From the IMG/VR virus record IMGVR_UViG_3300032053_000060, positions 1 to 64,000 of that record: a stretch of DNA of 64,000 bases, one strand, 5' to 3'. This document shows, piece after piece, positions 12,001-19,180 of the stretch (positions are counted from its first letter, which is position 1; every line of letters starts with the position of its first letter). The DNA comes from a virus. A program made the translations under genes and the position numbers. The notes under the pieces were generated by a model. That model searched no databases. It was not told the origin of the DNA and saw nothing but the letters and a program-made list of their open reading frames with translations.

Positions 12001-15000
12001 AATATCCATCAACTTTGTCTGCTGAAACCGGAGAAGTCCAAGATAAATCTGCACCATAACCACTAATAGGTATTACTGTCAATCCTGTAGGTTGACTTGG
12101 AGAAGTGATATCTGGAACTCCATTAGAAACTGTATATTCATATGCACCAACATCTGGAGGAACATCTCGTAGAGTTCCATCAGCATCAGTATTTGGAAGA
12201 TTGCCAGAACTCTTACCAGTATTTAGTAATGTCAACGCACCAGAAGTTAAATGTGCATTTCTGCGGGCATAACTATAATCATTTGCATAAGAAAAGTTTG
12301 CAAAATTTGTTGTATAATCACCAGCATTGTAATTTAATGCTATGTTTCCACCACTAATCATATTACTTACTGGTATTACGAAGTTTTCAGCTACGTTATT
12401 AAATGCACTAGTTCCATACGTTGGAGAAAGTATTGTTATAATTGGAACTTGGACACCAGATTGACTTCCACTTGTAGCTCTAAGTATAGTATTAAAGTTT
12501 ATTCTACTCTTTGTACCAGCAGTTTTTAAGTATATTCCATAAGGGTGGTCAATTATTATAATATTATTTTCAATCGATACGTTATATGCAGAAGTACCAG
12601 TTGCTGATGGTATAATACCATAAATTCTACCTTCTGGACCACTAGCAGCATTCCAAGCTCTACTTAAATGTGCTTGTTTAGGATTTGTAAATGCTATAAA
12701 TTCATTATTTTTAATATATGAAATTGGATTAGTGCTAGAAGCTCCTAACAATAACATTCTACCTTCAGTATTATTTCCACTATTAACTGTTGCGAATTTA
12801 GTGTGAGCATTTAAAACTTTATTATATTCAAATGTAGCATAATCTGATTGTAATGTTACTGCCGCTGTTGAAGTTGTACCTATTGCGAAATCTTCAATTA
12901 TATTATGACCAATATAAGCACTAGTAGATCCCGAATACGATTCTATGCCGCCTATATTGTATAAATGATTTCCTCTAAAAGTATTTCCTAATCCATAATT
13001 TTTAATACCAGTACCTATACCAGCTTCTGTTATCCAATTCGTATCAGTCCAACTTGAAGTATCTTGTGCGCCATATATAGTACAATTTTCAATTGTTATA
13101 TAACTTGAATTATTACCAACTCCGGTATATGTGGTTACAGCTTTATTAGCATTAAATATACCAGTTATATCAGCATGTCCAGATGGGGTGTTTGCTCTAC
13201 TTATTGTTAAACCTTTGAAATTCCATCGATTAGCATTTCTTAAAGTTAAACTACGAATAACTGGAGTATGTCCAGGCATTGGTAATACATATACATCAGC
13301 ACTTGCTGCAATATTTCCAGAAGAAATATATGGAGTTCCGTGGTATCCACGATATAGATAAATTCTATCACCAGGATTAAACGTCTTAGCATTTACAACA
13401 TCGGCTAACGTATTCCATGGTTGACGTATAGTGCCAGGATTATTAATATTACCAATTAATGGATTTACATAAAATTCGGTTTGAGTAGTTGTGACTCCTG
13501 CTGATGTTGTTAATGTAATAATGTTACTAAATGATGATTCGTTATTTGATGTATCTTTTGATTTAACTTTATAAACATATTCAGTATTATCAATTAATCC
13601 AGTATCAGAATATGATAATCCTGTAGTAAATGCGATTGGATTAACGAAAGAATTTCTATATACATTATATCCACTAACAGCAACGTTATCAGTAGAGGCG
13701 TTCCAAGATAACGATATTGACGACGATGATGACACTTGACCAGATAATGAAGGAGTAGTTGGTCCTGTTATATCACTGGTAATTGGAACAGTTGTAGTTG
13801 CGGTAATAGAATTGCTGTAAACAGATTCATTATTTGAACTATCAACGGCTGCAACATTGTAAATATAAGGAGTATTTTGAGTTAATCCAATATTTAAATA
13901 AGACAATCCAGTTACAGAAGTTATGATTGACGAATTTCTATAAACATTATATGAAACTACAGCAACGTTATCGGTCGAAGATGTCCATATTAAATTAACT
14001 GAGGTTGGAGTAATTGTTCCTGTTGATAATACTGGAGAAGAAGGTAGCTCTGTATCAGTTGTGGTATCATAAGAAACATCGCTAAAATTTGATATATTTC
14101 CTAATCCGTCTAATGCTCTAATTTTATAATAATATGTTACACCAGAATTTAATCCAGTATCATTCACATCATTGCTATTGTACGCAATACCAGATAGCCT
14201 TAATGAAAATCCACTTGTATCAGAAGTTAAACTTGAATATATGTTATAACTACCATTACTATCAATATCTGTAGTTGCATCCCAAGATATTGATATACTG
14301 TTAGGTCCAGAATTTATAACTGCAAAGTTTTGTGGTATTTGTAAAGTTCTACCAGTTGTTATAGTTTGGGTGGTACTATATGCTGAAGTATTTCCAGATA
14401 AATCAAAAGATTTAACTTTATAAGTATAAACAATATTTTCAGATAATCCAGTATCAGTATAATAATTTTGAGTTGATCCAGTTATTTCTATTAAATTTCT
14501 TGCTAATATATAACCAGCTAATCCAACTCCACCAATATTATCAGTTGAAGCATTCCACGTTATATATGTGCTAGTTGAAGATAATGTTGATACTGATAAT
14601 CCAGTTGGAACAGAAGGGGCAACTAAATCTTCTGACGATGATGTTATTATATTTACAATATTACTAGCATCTGATAAATTATTATAAGCATCTTTTGCTT
14701 TTAATGTGTAATTATATGAAGAATTTGAAACTATGGTTGTATCAGTATAATTTAATACTCCGTCAACAACCGTGGCTAATAAATTTGAATCTCTATAAAC
14801 ATTATATGCAACTACTTCAAAATTATCCGTCGCCGCATCCCATAATAATTGTGCAGACGATGTAGTTAATGTTCCTGCTGATAATGTTGGAGTAGATGGC
14901 GCAATTAAATCTGGACCAGCAGTTATACCATTACTTAAAGTGGAAACATTGTAAAATTTATCAAAAGATTGAATAGTATATGTACCACTTGCTGCGGGAT

Positions 15001-16555
15001 CTAATACTAAGAAATTTGTAGTGCTTTTAGTTCTAACATTTCCGACTCTTGTTCCATTTCTAAAAATGTAATAACCGTCAACTTTTTCAGCAGATACTGG
15101 AGCAGTCCATGATAAGTCTACACCATAACCACTAATAGGTCTTGATATTAATCCAATTGGTTGGCTTGGAGATGTAATATCTGGAGCGTTGTTAGAAACA
15201 CTATATTCAAATGCGCCAACGTCTGGGTTGCCTGAACGAAGTGTGCCATCTAAGTCTATTGTTGGTATACTAGAACCACTTATACCAGCATTAATTAATG
15301 TTAAAGCGCCAGAAGTTAAATGTGCATCTCTATATGCTGCGGAAAAATCATTAGCAAAATTAAATTTTACTAAATTAGTTGCATAATTTCCATCATTATA
15401 ATTTAAAACATAATTTCCACCGCTGGTAATATTTGATACTGGAATTGCAAATCCTTCAGCAATATTATTATATACTGTGGTAACACCAGTATTTATAACA
15501 ACTGTTATTAACGGAATACTTACACTTCCACTTGCGGCACGAACTACAGTATTATTGATAATTTTACTATTACTAGGTTTTAAGTATATACCATAAGTAT
15601 GATCTACTGCAACTAAATTATTTTCAATTGTATAATTATAAACGGTTGTGGTAGTAGCTGAACCAAATATACCATAAATTCTACTTGTTGGTCCAGTAGC
15701 ACTAGTCCAATCTGTATTTAAATGTGCTTGTTTTGGATTTGTAAATGCTATAAGTTCATTATTTCTAATTATTGTGCGCGGATTAGTATTTGTAGAACCT
15801 ATTCTTAATATATTAGCTTCAATATTTACACCAACACCACTGCCACCATTTATAGTGGAAAATTTAGAATGCGCGTTCATAACTTTATTGTATTCAAATG
15901 TCGAATAATCTGAAGCTAATAATGCACCATAATCAACATATCTAGTGCTAAATGCAAAATCTTCAATTGTATTATAACCAACATATGCACTAGTAGAACC
16001 AGAATACGAATATATACCACTGTTGTTATATAAATGGTTTCCAATAAATCTATTTCCGAGTCCGTAATTTTTAATACCAGCAGTCACACCAGCTTCAGCA
16101 ACCCATGTTGCGTCAGACCATACAGAGGCGTCTTGCGCTCCATATACAGTACAATTTTCAATTGTAATATGATTTGAAGGACTTGAAGAATACATGGTTA
16201 CAGATTTATTTCCAGATAATGCTACTAATGCAAAATCAGAATGTCCAGCAGGAGTCGCAGAACGAGTTATTGTAAGACCTTTAAAATTCCAATGATTAGC
16301 ACCACTTAAAGTTAAACTACGAATAATTGGCGAATGTCCAGAGACTGGTAATACATATACATCAGCACTAGCATTTAAACTTCCACTATTAACTATAAAT
16401 GGCGTACCATGATAACCACGTTTTAAATATATTTTATCACCAGGATTAAATACTTTATTAGCAACAACTAATGCTAAAGTACTCCAAGGTTGACTGTTTG
16501 TACCAGGGTTGTTTATATTACCATTAAGTGGATCTACATAATAATCTATACCCAT
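3050..16555 (-). CDS. Giant fibre-like protein: three parallel beta-helix domains and about 32 FN3 domains
   Basis: A 4,501-residue protein, probably an adhesin, whisker or fibre of the virion. Order: beta-helix 1 (about 1-455), six FN3 domains, beta-helix 2 (about 1020-1475), six FN3 domains, beta-helix 3 (about 2065-2590), then about 20 FN3 domains and a last half domain. Each beta-helix starts with a similar Y(V/I)DPL.G motif, contains N-N-T/E-N-C rungs of the pectate-lyase fold, and ends in D(V/L)GA(Y/F)E. FN3 units are about 90 residues with S(T/V)DN...GY.(I/V)YR and YKVK(A/S)KD motifs. I chose the ATG at 16555 because GAGGGAG lies at the correct spacing; an in-frame TTG 18 nt upstream overlaps that ribosome site. 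A TATAAATA box sits about 43 nt upstream. No signal peptide or membrane segment is seen. The protein stops in the middle of its last FN3 domain, and the neck gene begins with the matching half. Confidence 0.8.
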   Translation of the reverse strand: MGIDYYVDPLNGNINNPGTNSQPWSTLALVVANKVFNPGDKIYLKRGYHGTPFIVNSGSLNASADVYVLPVSGHSPIIRSLTLSGANHWNFKGLTITRSATPAGHSDFALVALSGNKSVTMYSSSPSNHITIENCTVYGAQDASVWSDATWVAEAGVTAGIKNYGLGNRFIGNHLYNNSGIYSYSGSTSAYVGYNTIEDFAFSTRYVDYGALLASDYSTFEYNKVMNAHSKFSTINGGSGVGVNIEANILRIGSTNTNPRTIIRNNELIAFTNPKQAHLNTDWTSATGPTSRIYGIFGSATTTTVYNYTIENNLVAVDHTYGIYLKPSNSKIINNTVVRAASGSVSIPLITVVINTGVTTVYNNIAEGFAIPVSNITSGGNYVLNYNDGNYATNLVKFNFANDFSAAYRDAHLTSGALTLINAGISGSSIPTIDLDGTLRSGNPDVGAFEYSVSNNAPDITSPSQPIGLISRPISGYGVDLSWTAPVSAEKVDGYYIFRNGTRVGNVRTKSTTNFLVLDPAASGTYTIQSFDKFYNVSTLSNGITAGPDLIAPSTPTLSAGTLTTSSAQLLWDAATDNFEVVAYNVYRDSNLLATVVDGVLNYTDTTIVSNSSYNYTLKAKDAYNNLSDASNIVNIITSSSEDLVAPSVPTGLSVSTLSSTSTYITWNASTDNIGGVGLAGYILARNLIEITGSTQNYYTDTGLSENIVYTYKVKSFDLSGNTSAYSTTQTITTGRTLQIPQNFAVINSGPNSISISWDATTDIDSNGSYNIYSSLTSDTSGFSLRLSGIAYNSNDVNDTGLNSGVTYYYKIRALDGLGNISNFSDVSYDTTTDTELPSSPVLSTGTITPTSVNLIWTSSTDNVAVVSYNVYRNSSIITSVTGLSYLNIGLTQNTPYIYNVAAVDSSNNESVYSNSITATTTVPITSDITGPTTPSLSGQVSSSSSISLSWNASTDNVAVSGYNVYRNSFVNPIAFTTGLSYSDTGLIDNTEYVYKVKSKDTSNNESSFSNIITLTTSAGVTTTQTEFYVNPLIGNINNPGTIRQPWNTLADVVNAKTFNPGDRIYLYRGYHGTPYISSGNIAASADVYVLPMPGHTPVIRSLTLRNANRWNFKGLTISRANTPSGHADITGIFNANKAVTTYTGVGNNSSYITIENCTIYGAQDTSSWTDTNWITEAGIGTGIKNYGLGNTFRGNHLYNIGGIESYSGSTSAYIGHNIIEDFAIGTTSTAAVTLQSDYATFEYNKVLNAHTKFATVNSGNNTEGRMLLLGASSTNPISYIKNNEFIAFTNPKQAHLSRAWNAASGPEGRIYGIIPSATGTSAYNVSIENNIIIIDHPYGIYLKTAGTKSRINFNTILRATSGSQSGVQVPIITILSPTYGTSAFNNVAENFVIPVSNMISGGNIALNYNAGDYTTNFANFSYANDYSYARRNAHLTSGALTLLNTGKSSGNLPNTDADGTLRDVPPDVGAYEYTVSNGVPDITSPSQPTGLTVIPISGYGADLSWTSPVSADKVDGYYIFKDSVKVGNVRTKNVTNFLVYNSSVAGTYTIQAFDKYYNTSTLSDAVVVTPDTTPPASPTNLQTSALSQTKVIISWTGSSDGSGSGVIAYALYRNGVNFVNVTPNISGTESYSDTGLLQGTQYTYNIRAIDASNNYSNYSSDSIVTTISDFDSVAPSVPENLTAVTTSISGSYISWNASTDNYGFGVTAYDLYRMDSGGPEYTLISTIPSSSTSYNDSGLSSETHYTYKATAKDQAGNISDFSNISTILTYKLVNSPENLDVSIVSILNNIIYMNWDAPTVGASGVDFYDVYRNINNTQYDYLVTLTSNITEYTDNSPISGSSAYTYGVKSKDISGNVSEFSNLVTIIVPDIGVPSTPSLSATTISPTAVYLNWTNSSDNVAVIDYELVRDISGSNVVTVSNISATSYYDLDGLLLPLTTYNYKVRARDAANNYSNYSNSATVTTPSPIVFPNAPTGLLATLSGSNSTVVTWNAATVNVGGSLVSSYELYRNNFSTAIVNTSGIYYFDTGLLSDSTYTYKVKSVDVINNKSDFSNSSTVNTPLSASPRLTEYYIDPLIGKDSNDGSINSPWKTFAEVVSSQSFQAEDTIYLARGYHGCPDITQQITGGKVLVTPMQGHTPIFGKLRTFGAWNWTIDGITITSKLMPANAFIPTWTSQNAGDGNAAMSQAIILGALANSGKASTNITIQNCTIYGAQNVIERGSGYYPSQKSTMTTLRGTSPSQYGSYWMERIGNGIEVGLAASTTQACTNAKFIGNHLRNYAGFMLDFKGNTTTISGNIIEGATSDAMHVTQNGTVIVNNKIQEMFKVTDSNHNDMIQFRGTVSDIKVQNNELRSLVNPFNPYLPSGIVNYAAWAGNTSITGNYFPYGAPFSDVQGIGGFDGGDRHIITNNIVMVDHPIGIWLEGSDRSLIANNTVIRATSGYYDPHIAGAYSPLCTSSRPPGIRIGKKNSGGSYTGAGSTNCSAFNNISEHFELSTGTSVDGGIGNGGVAMGAGPFTNNYTIDMTSSSQRNKFMFTGNRNWSMVKNLHLKSTAGATVLNVGLTTPSTPILDKEGNIRLNPPDLGAYEQDYTLTETAAPSTAPVITSVIGISAYGVDIQWTASPVQEKVEGYYVYKNLIKVGTVRAKNTTRFFDVMITTPISASYTVKSFNEYFDESPSSAEYLWFKDVTAPSAPVITAATALSKTRSLISFTDSTDNVDVLGYYIYRDGILVNSIPSYGDSSYIDTNLTAGTTYDYYIITTDTYGNISSPSNTVNITTTSDLDTESPTTPTNVTAEAISISSAYLTWTKSIDNINGESGVIGYVIAKNIKNDISLIESTITGSNFGAYTDIGLTPGTTYEYRIKAIDQSFNYSSYSQITSGSTVTLPTIILDPPTDLIAEPINSSEIDLSWTAPAYAVLTYTMFRADGINNITFDIVGRSTGDNSTVTNYVDRMSLVIGNSYTYKIFATDLSGNISDFSNEATAITPDDLAPTLPSISAGTITPSSVQIMWHPSVDNFGVAGYDIYRDNSIITTITGNSYTDVGLTNGTEYTYAIDVFDINGNYSVLSNVLTISTLDNEPPSTPVISVGTITTSSIQVLWDASTDNIAISGYDIYRGTSSIVYIASTTDTSYTNTGLSVGTSYTYRIKAKDISGNATVYSNAITASTLDNVVPSTPVISAGTVTPTSAQISWTASTDNVAVSGYDIYRDTFTTPVTSITGISYTDTTLVPSVTYTYKIKSKDTSNNFSSFSNTVIINTLDNVAPSTPVISAGTINATSVQILWNASTDNTAVSGYDIYRNTFTTPITSIVGTSYTDSSLITTTTYVYKIKSKDTSNNFSVFSNAITATTLDNVVPSTPVISAGTITPATINIHWNASTDNVAVSGYDIYRDTFTTPITSITGTSYTDSGLISTTQYVYKIKSKDTSNNFSVFSNAISSTTLDNIVPSTPVISAGTVSATSVQLLWTASTDNVAVSGYDIYRNTFTTPITSIVGTSYNNIGLTSAITYIYKIKSKDTSNNFSVFSNAITATTLDTVAPTAPSISAGTITPTSANILWTASTDNVSVSGYDIYRDTFTTPVTSIIGTSYTDNSLIANNSYTYKVKAKDTSNNFSNFSNTLSLNTLDTNAPTTPTISAGTISATSAQILWDASTDNTAVSGYSIYRDDFVTPIAFTTNLTYNDITLTNGTAYTYKVKAKDTTFNDSGFSNTLIINTLDTTAPTAPTISFGTISATTIYVNWAASTDNVSVSGYDIYRDTFTTPITSIVGTSYADSGLISTTRYVYKVKSKDTSNNFSVFSNAITATTLDNIAPSTPSISSAMVTATVISIHWTASTDNVAVSGYDIYRDTFTTPITSITGTSFVNFGLTNGTSYTYKVKAKDTSNNFSDFSNTLTLTTLDNEAPTIPTIFAGTTTISSATINWNASTDNVGVSGYYVYRLDLFPTPVGFTTDTTFTDSPLADVTTYVYSVIAIDAAGNNSNYNEISLTTLDNTPPSVPSISAYTITTSSIYLSWNASTDNVAVSGYDIYRDTFTTPITSITGTSFVNFGLTNYTTYTYKVKAKDTSNNFSDFSNTLVQTTLDGVPPSIPSISAGTVTPYDIQILWNASTDTAGVSGYTVYKNNEFQTFTTDTFYNDVALTNGTNYSYKVSSMDIFGNTSDISNILIVRTLDNENPSDPTIYSGSITPSSIQITWDVSIDNVAVSGYDIYRDMVNVASVQSPLTTYTDINLDNFTTYNYFIIAKDMSNNFSNNSNELVLTTLDNQPPSTPAISAGTITPSSINLMWEISSDNNSMSGYNVYRNDVLLGFIFNNNNASAFGGFTPIQEYLDDNLGNGELHTYKITAIDSSINISPFSNILTLRTIDTESPTTPILSGGNVTQSSAHIYWTVSTDNVAVSGYDIYRDGAQIAFTTNTSYNDSGLNEATSYAYKIKAKDASNNYSEFSNSIITTTIDVTPPSIPINVTSVAVSGFAATISWNSSTDNAEIKGYNIYRNGVLIAFVPR
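4320..7330 (-). repeat. Tandem FN3-coding repeats, nearly identical in DNA
   Basis: About eleven consecutive FN3-coding units of roughly 270-280 nt lie here. They share long near-identical DNA blocks; for example the plus-strand string cgataaatatcatatccact recurs at this spacing. At the protein level the shared core is GYDIYRDTFTTPITSI followed by KSKDTSNNFS. Copy number could change by homologous recombination. Confidence 0.8.
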
Positions 16556-16597
16556 TTTTTCAATCTCCCTCAAAATTTAGTTTCTTATTGATATAGT

Positions 16598-16605
16598 TAT
16601 TTATA
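16598..16605 (-). promoter_or_regulatory. Possible late promoter box of the giant fibre gene
   Basis: Exact TATAAATA on the minus strand in the intergenic region, about 43 nt before the chosen ATG at 16555. This suits a late structural gene. Confidence 0.5.
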
Positions 16606-16684
16606 TTAAAATATGACATTTTTTATAATATAATAAATAAAAATTTAATACAAAAATATTTTTTAAAACGAAAATTTAATGAAT

Positions 16685-16707
16685 ATTTTAATAAATTTTA
16701 TTAAAAT
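16685..16707. repeat. AT-only perfect inverted repeat (11+1+11 nt)
   Basis: The arms ATTTTAATAAA and TTTATTAAAAT are perfect inverted copies around one T, just after the stop of the 195-residue gene and before the giant gene's promoter. It could be a weak terminator or a protein-binding site. The rest of the gap 16574-16740 holds only the promoter box. Confidence 0.35.
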
Positions 16708-16740
16708 GTCCCAATAAGTATTCAATATGCTATTTTAAAA

Positions 16741-17328
16741 TCAAATCTTATAATGAATTTTAATTAATTTGACCAATTCCCATTTTTTTTCTTTTGGCTT
16801 TTTATCATTTAAAAATGACATATCTATATTTAAAGCCTTACAAGCACGTTCCAATTGTTCAACTTTTATCGTTAACCAATTGACAACCCTTGGATCAAAA
16901 TCAACTATATCTATTTCTGGAGAATTTTTAACAATATCTTTTTCAATAATGTCAGTTTCTTTTTCATTTTGTTTTATAATAGGACTATGATTCTCTATAA
17001 CCGTCTCAGCAATCTGCTTATTGATTGGTTCTGGTTCATATTCTGCCGCAGGCTCATCTTTTTTAACATCCATTGGAATTCTATATCGTTCTGGAATCTG
17101 TATTTCTTCTACTTTGTTGTCAGTATACTCCATTTTATTATTTTGTGTCATAGAATCAATCATGCTAAAATCTGCCATTAGAGGTGATAAAAAAGGAAAT
17201 TGAGTAAGTATTTCATACGGACCTTGAATTACTTCACCAGTTTTTAAAGTTATTGCTGGTGAATCTTTTTCCCACACTTTTCTTAAATTTACAGGAAATT
17301 CCATTTTATTATAAAATCTTATTTGCAT
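16741..17328 (-). CDS. Unknown acidic protein with N-terminal GExIxGP module
   Basis: A 195-residue protein of unknown function. The N-terminal 50 residues (IRFYNK...LKTGEVIQGP) form a short beta-like module that is also seen, diverged, at the start of the glycosyltransferase at 32126. The middle (about 60-140) is low-complexity and rich in Glu, Pro and Ile, so probably disordered. The last 45 residues (VEQLERACKALNID... KWELVKLIK) resemble small SAP or Rho-N type helical modules, which often bind nucleic acid or proteins. GGAGAG lies 6 nt before the ATG. It is on the same strand as, and upstream of, the giant fibre gene, so a virion or assembly role is possible but unproven. Confidence 0.7.
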   Translation of the reverse strand: MQIRFYNKMEFPVNLRKVWEKDSPAITLKTGEVIQGPYEILTQFPFLSPLMADFSMIDSMTQNNKMEYTDNKVEEIQIPERYRIPMDVKKDEPAAEYEPEPINKQIAETVIENHSPIIKQNEKETDIIEKDIVKNSPEIDIVDFDPRVVNWLTIKVEQLERACKALNIDMSFLNDKKPKEKKWELVKLIKIHYKI

Positions 17329-17381
17329 ATTATCTCTCCATTATTAAATATTATATCATATTTAATTCATATTTAACGGAA

Positions 17382-19145
17382 TTAGCAATTTATCTTCCAT
17401 TTTTTATATCCACAATCCCATAATTTATATATTTCATTAGTTTTCGTTATTTCGCTTTCACTACCATTTTCAAGTTTAAATAACTTTTTAAGTCTATATT
17501 TATTAAAAGTAAATCTATGTTTTCGCTTCCATAATGTAATATTTCCAACATAAAAATATCTAATTGGTATACAACTGATCAAAGAAAACCCATTTTTTAA
17601 ATATACATCTCCACTACCCCACCTATTATCACTGTATGATATTAAAGTTTTCGTTCTATTAAATCTTCTAAAATGTGTTAATAATTTACTAAATGCACCG
17701 GGAATAGAACAATTTAACTTATTACAAAATCTATTTAGCTCAAAATCAGCTTTTCTAGTTTTTATAGCGTTATTAAAACACATTATAGATATTAGTTCAT
17801 TTTTATAATATAACCCATAAGATATAGTCGTTTGTTTACAATATCCTTGTAAATGATTAGTTTCACAAAATACATGGCTATCATATTTATTAACCATTTT
17901 AATTTCACATTTTCTAGCAAATACTTTATAATCACAAATTCCTAAAGAATTTTTTATTTTAGATTTACAAATTTCATTTTTATCATCCCATTCATCTTCA
18001 AAAATAGTCAATAACTTCACATTTTTTTCTAAACATTTGAGTAATTTATCATTATGATAATTTTTATCTGATATATATTTTTCACTATGCCAAATATTTC
18101 CACAAAATTCTATAGCAAGATTTTTATTAGGAATGAAAATATCTAATTCTTTTGGGGAAATAACAGTTTTATCATTTTGTATAACTATATCTAAATATAT
18201 ACTTTGTACAAAGTCGTATACTTCATTTTCTTTTCCTCTTTTTATACTTTTATAACATTTAGGACATACAAGTTTATAATACTTTCCAGTTATTTGCGAC
18301 CAAGAAAAATTAAAATCATGTCCACAATCATTACATTTAAAATTTATAAGGGATTCAGTGGTATTATAATATATATCAGTATCAGGAATAAATATTCTAT
18401 TTTCTTTACATATATTTTTTAATTTTTCACAAACTTGTTTTTTATTTTTTAGTTTACTACACCCTAAACACTTATTTAAATTATTTATTAAAGTTTCAAC
18501 TTCATAACCACAATCATTACACTTAAATTTAGATTTAACTCTTGTACCATTAAATTCTATAATTGACCAATTAAGTTTTTGTATTTTATTTAAACAACTT
18601 GGGGTTATAACTTTATTAATTGATGGGTGTGGTATGTTAAATGTTACACCATTTTCAATTTTAATCTTTTCTATTTTATTTAAATACTCAGCTTCAGTTA
18701 AAATGCCAATACTTCTTATTTTGCAAATTTGACATTCTATTTTTTGTTGAGTTTTTTCAAAATATCCTAAAGATTTAATAACTATCTTATTTAAATCATT
18801 TTTACAAATAAAAGTTAGAGAATCATCCCATCTATTATAAAACTCTTTTTTTGGTTCATAATCTAAATTAAATTTATCACAATAATCTATTATTAATTGT
18901 TTTGGTATGCCCATTTCTATATACTTTTGTTCTTTTTCACAATGAGGACAAATGGTAATATCTTTTTGATTTCTGCGTATTTGAGTTATAGAAACTTTAT
19001 AAATATGATTTAAATTATTTTTACACTTAATTTCTATTAAAGTATTACAATTGAATTCTGATTTACTAGGAATATTTATTTCAACATTTTTAAATAAAAA
19101 ATATTCATTTAATAAATCCGTCATGTTCGGCTTTGGACGAGGCAT
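17382..19145 (-). CDS. Free-standing Vsr-like homing endonuclease with zinc fingers (long form)
   Basis: A 587-residue probable homing endonuclease. CxxC pairs occur along the first 300 residues (for example CPHCEK, CQICK, CNDCGY, CLGCS, CNDCGH, CPKCYK), suggesting four or more zinc-bound DNA-reading modules. The nuclease core starts near residue 315: PKELDIFIP then LAIEFCGNIWHSE and FEDEWDDK, which gives the Asp, Glu, His and Asp positions expected in the EDxHD/Vsr-like group. A further C-terminal region (about 430-587, with NHLQGYC and SYSDNRWGSG) is shared with the next gene. AAGGA lies 8 nt before the ATG. It sits between the major capsid gene and the giant fibre gene, a typical place for an intron-less selfish gene. 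Confidence 0.75.
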   Translation of the reverse strand: MPRPKPNMTDLLNEYFLFKNVEINIPSKSEFNCNTLIEIKCKNNLNHIYKVSITQIRRNQKDITICPHCEKEQKYIEMGIPKQLIIDYCDKFNLDYEPKKEFYNRWDDSLTFICKNDLNKIVIKSLGYFEKTQQKIECQICKIRSIGILTEAEYLNKIEKIKIENGVTFNIPHPSINKVITPSCLNKIQKLNWSIIEFNGTRVKSKFKCNDCGYEVETLINNLNKCLGCSKLKNKKQVCEKLKNICKENRIFIPDTDIYYNTTESLINFKCNDCGHDFNFSWSQITGKYYKLVCPKCYKSIKRGKENEVYDFVQSIYLDIVIQNDKTVISPKELDIFIPNKNLAIEFCGNIWHSEKYISDKNYHNDKLLKCLEKNVKLLTIFEDEWDDKNEICKSKIKNSLGICDYKVFARKCEIKMVNKYDSHVFCETNHLQGYCKQTTISYGLYYKNELISIMCFNNAIKTRKADFELNRFCNKLNCSIPGAFSKLLTHFRRFNRTKTLISYSDNRWGSGDVYLKNGFSLISCIPIRYFYVGNITLWKRKHRFTFNKYRLKKLFKLENGSESEITKTNEIYKLWDCGYKKWKINC

Positions 19146-19180
19146 TATATTATCCTTATTTGGAGTATATATGTCATTTT

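Noticed and set aside
12142-12357. His-rich open frame on the plus strand opposite the fibre gene
   Set aside because: It is a shadow of the opposite strand: no ribosome site, biased composition, and it lies entirely inside a clear coding sequence.
16556-16573. Upstream TTG start of the giant gene, adding six residues
   Set aside because: That TTG overlaps the GAGGGAG ribosome site that serves the ATG at 16555.
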